DNA of 56,081 nucleotides from Branchiostoma floridae (Eukaryota > Chordata > Leptocardii > Amphioxiformes > Branchiostomatidae), in NCBI RefSeq assembly GCF_000003815.2, contig NW_023365802.1, forward strand, positions 113,155-169,235, read 5' to 3'. Made by a program: the position numbers and the translations under genes. A model generated the notes under the pieces. The model was not told the origin of the DNA. It searched no databases and was given only the letters and a program-made list of their open reading frames with translations. This document shows positions 55,331-56,081 of this stretch, piece by piece; position 1 is the stretch's first letter; every line of letters starts with the position of its first letter.

Positions 55331-56081
55331 ATAATCTGTAATAGGTCATTAGTGCGTGTGGGAACTGTTTTTTAAAGATTTGCGATAGCAGAACCCTTAC
55401 TGTTTTTGCTGGCATGTATGGGCTTGGCCATTTTGATTTGCGGTGTATGACGGGAAGGGTGGCACTATTTTGGATTTGACGGATCAGTGTGTTGTATGAA
55501 GTGATGTGATATAATGGCTAGAAAATGTTATCTTGTGGTCTTGTCAGAAACGGCAGGACTGTAAGAGACACAAGCAAGGGTTAGTGTGTTGAATGAAGGG
55601 ATTGGATAGGAATGCTAGGAAATGTCATCTTGTGGTCTTGTTTTCAATCTAATTTTGGGATGAGAGTACTGTACACAGACGTTTTTGGCAATTTTAGAAC
55701 AGCCACATTCAATGTCCGAATGTTTATACGATATCATATGATAACATCTTGTCAGACGATTACATTGTATTTAGGTTATGAAAGTACACGCGATCTATTA
55801 AAAATGATAATGATAAGCTGTTTGTATAGTAGCTTTGCATTTCTGTAGTATTGCTTCTGTACAACATAATGCATATCCAAGTCAAATTAAATGATCTGTT
55901 TTGAAAACAATTACGTCTTTACTCTACCATTAAATATAAATTTAAGATATTTATGTATTTTGTCTTATTTTGTTTCATTTGAAATCTTTGAAATCTTTAT
56001 TCGTTATACCACTTCGCAGACTTGAGACAACAAAGTCTGAGTTATGATGGTATTTACAGAAGTACGCACACATTACAGGAG
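55331..56081. other. No supported gene to window end
   Basis: A local duplication is visible (GGAAATGTCATCTTGTGGTCTTG near 55617 and GAAAATGTTATCTTGTGGTC near 55523). No further sushi or WAP exon of gene B was found. Confidence 0.45.

Overview
This window looks like a piece of a highly heterozygous, repeat-rich invertebrate deuterostome genome. A cephalochordate (amphioxus, Branchiostoma) is the best fit. That is an inference from small intron-split genes, secreted sushi/CCP and LRR proteins, many MITE-like elements, tRNA-derived SINEs, CA/GT microsatellites and four N gaps; no single sequence proves it. There are no operons and no prokaryotic signals.

Layout. 0.36-0.5 kb: a frameshifted exon resembling a beta-1,4-N-acetylgalactosaminyltransferase (B4GALNT). 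4.8-5.8 kb: the last two exons of an unrecognised gene. 5.9-14.1 kb: a tandem segmental duplication (three partial units). Lineage-specific insertions (a dispersed octamer-rich repeat, a piggyBac-like MITE, a SINE, a CR1/Jockey-type LINE tail) sit beside preserved empty sites in the sister units. 14.2-15.6 kb: minus-strand LTR-retroelement sequence whose LTR edge coincides with the end of a minus-strand LRR receptor ORF (15.6-16.5 kb). 16.7-17.1 kb: a 60-bp minisatellite. 18.3-19.0 kb, minus: the C-terminal tail of a probable membrane protein, made of tandem N-x-[IV]-Y motifs and a 7-residue repeat that runs into a 566-base gap. 19.6-23.9 kb: MITEs and SINEs.

24.4-33.4 kb and 48.9 kb to beyond 53.9 kb hold the most distinctive content: two paralogous plus-strand genes. 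Each encodes a signal peptide followed at once by a polyarginine tract (R9 or R7), then six-cysteine sushi domains, one phase-1 exon each. Gene A (386 aa) ends in a complete eight-cysteine WAP domain. Gene B runs past the last CCP exon seen here without its end being found. The promoter and first exon of gene A are duplicated in tandem, and the related promoter of gene B keeps a kappaB-like box.

34.8-38.3 kb: a foldback transposon with 1.1-kb inverted arms flanked by TTAA, itself interrupted by an 848-bp TIR element. 39.1-46.5 kb: a four-exon gene of unknown function (438 codons if the insertion is ignored). Its third coding exon carries a 244-bp TIR element with a perfect 9-bp target-site duplication and a premature stop, so this haplotype is broken or must splice around it. 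54.0-54.3 kb: a nested palindrome with hammerhead-like CTGATGA...GAAAC spacing.

The sushi/WAP proteins and the LRR and NxxY-tail receptors suggest an innate-immunity flavour, but no functional link between the genes can be shown from sequence alone.
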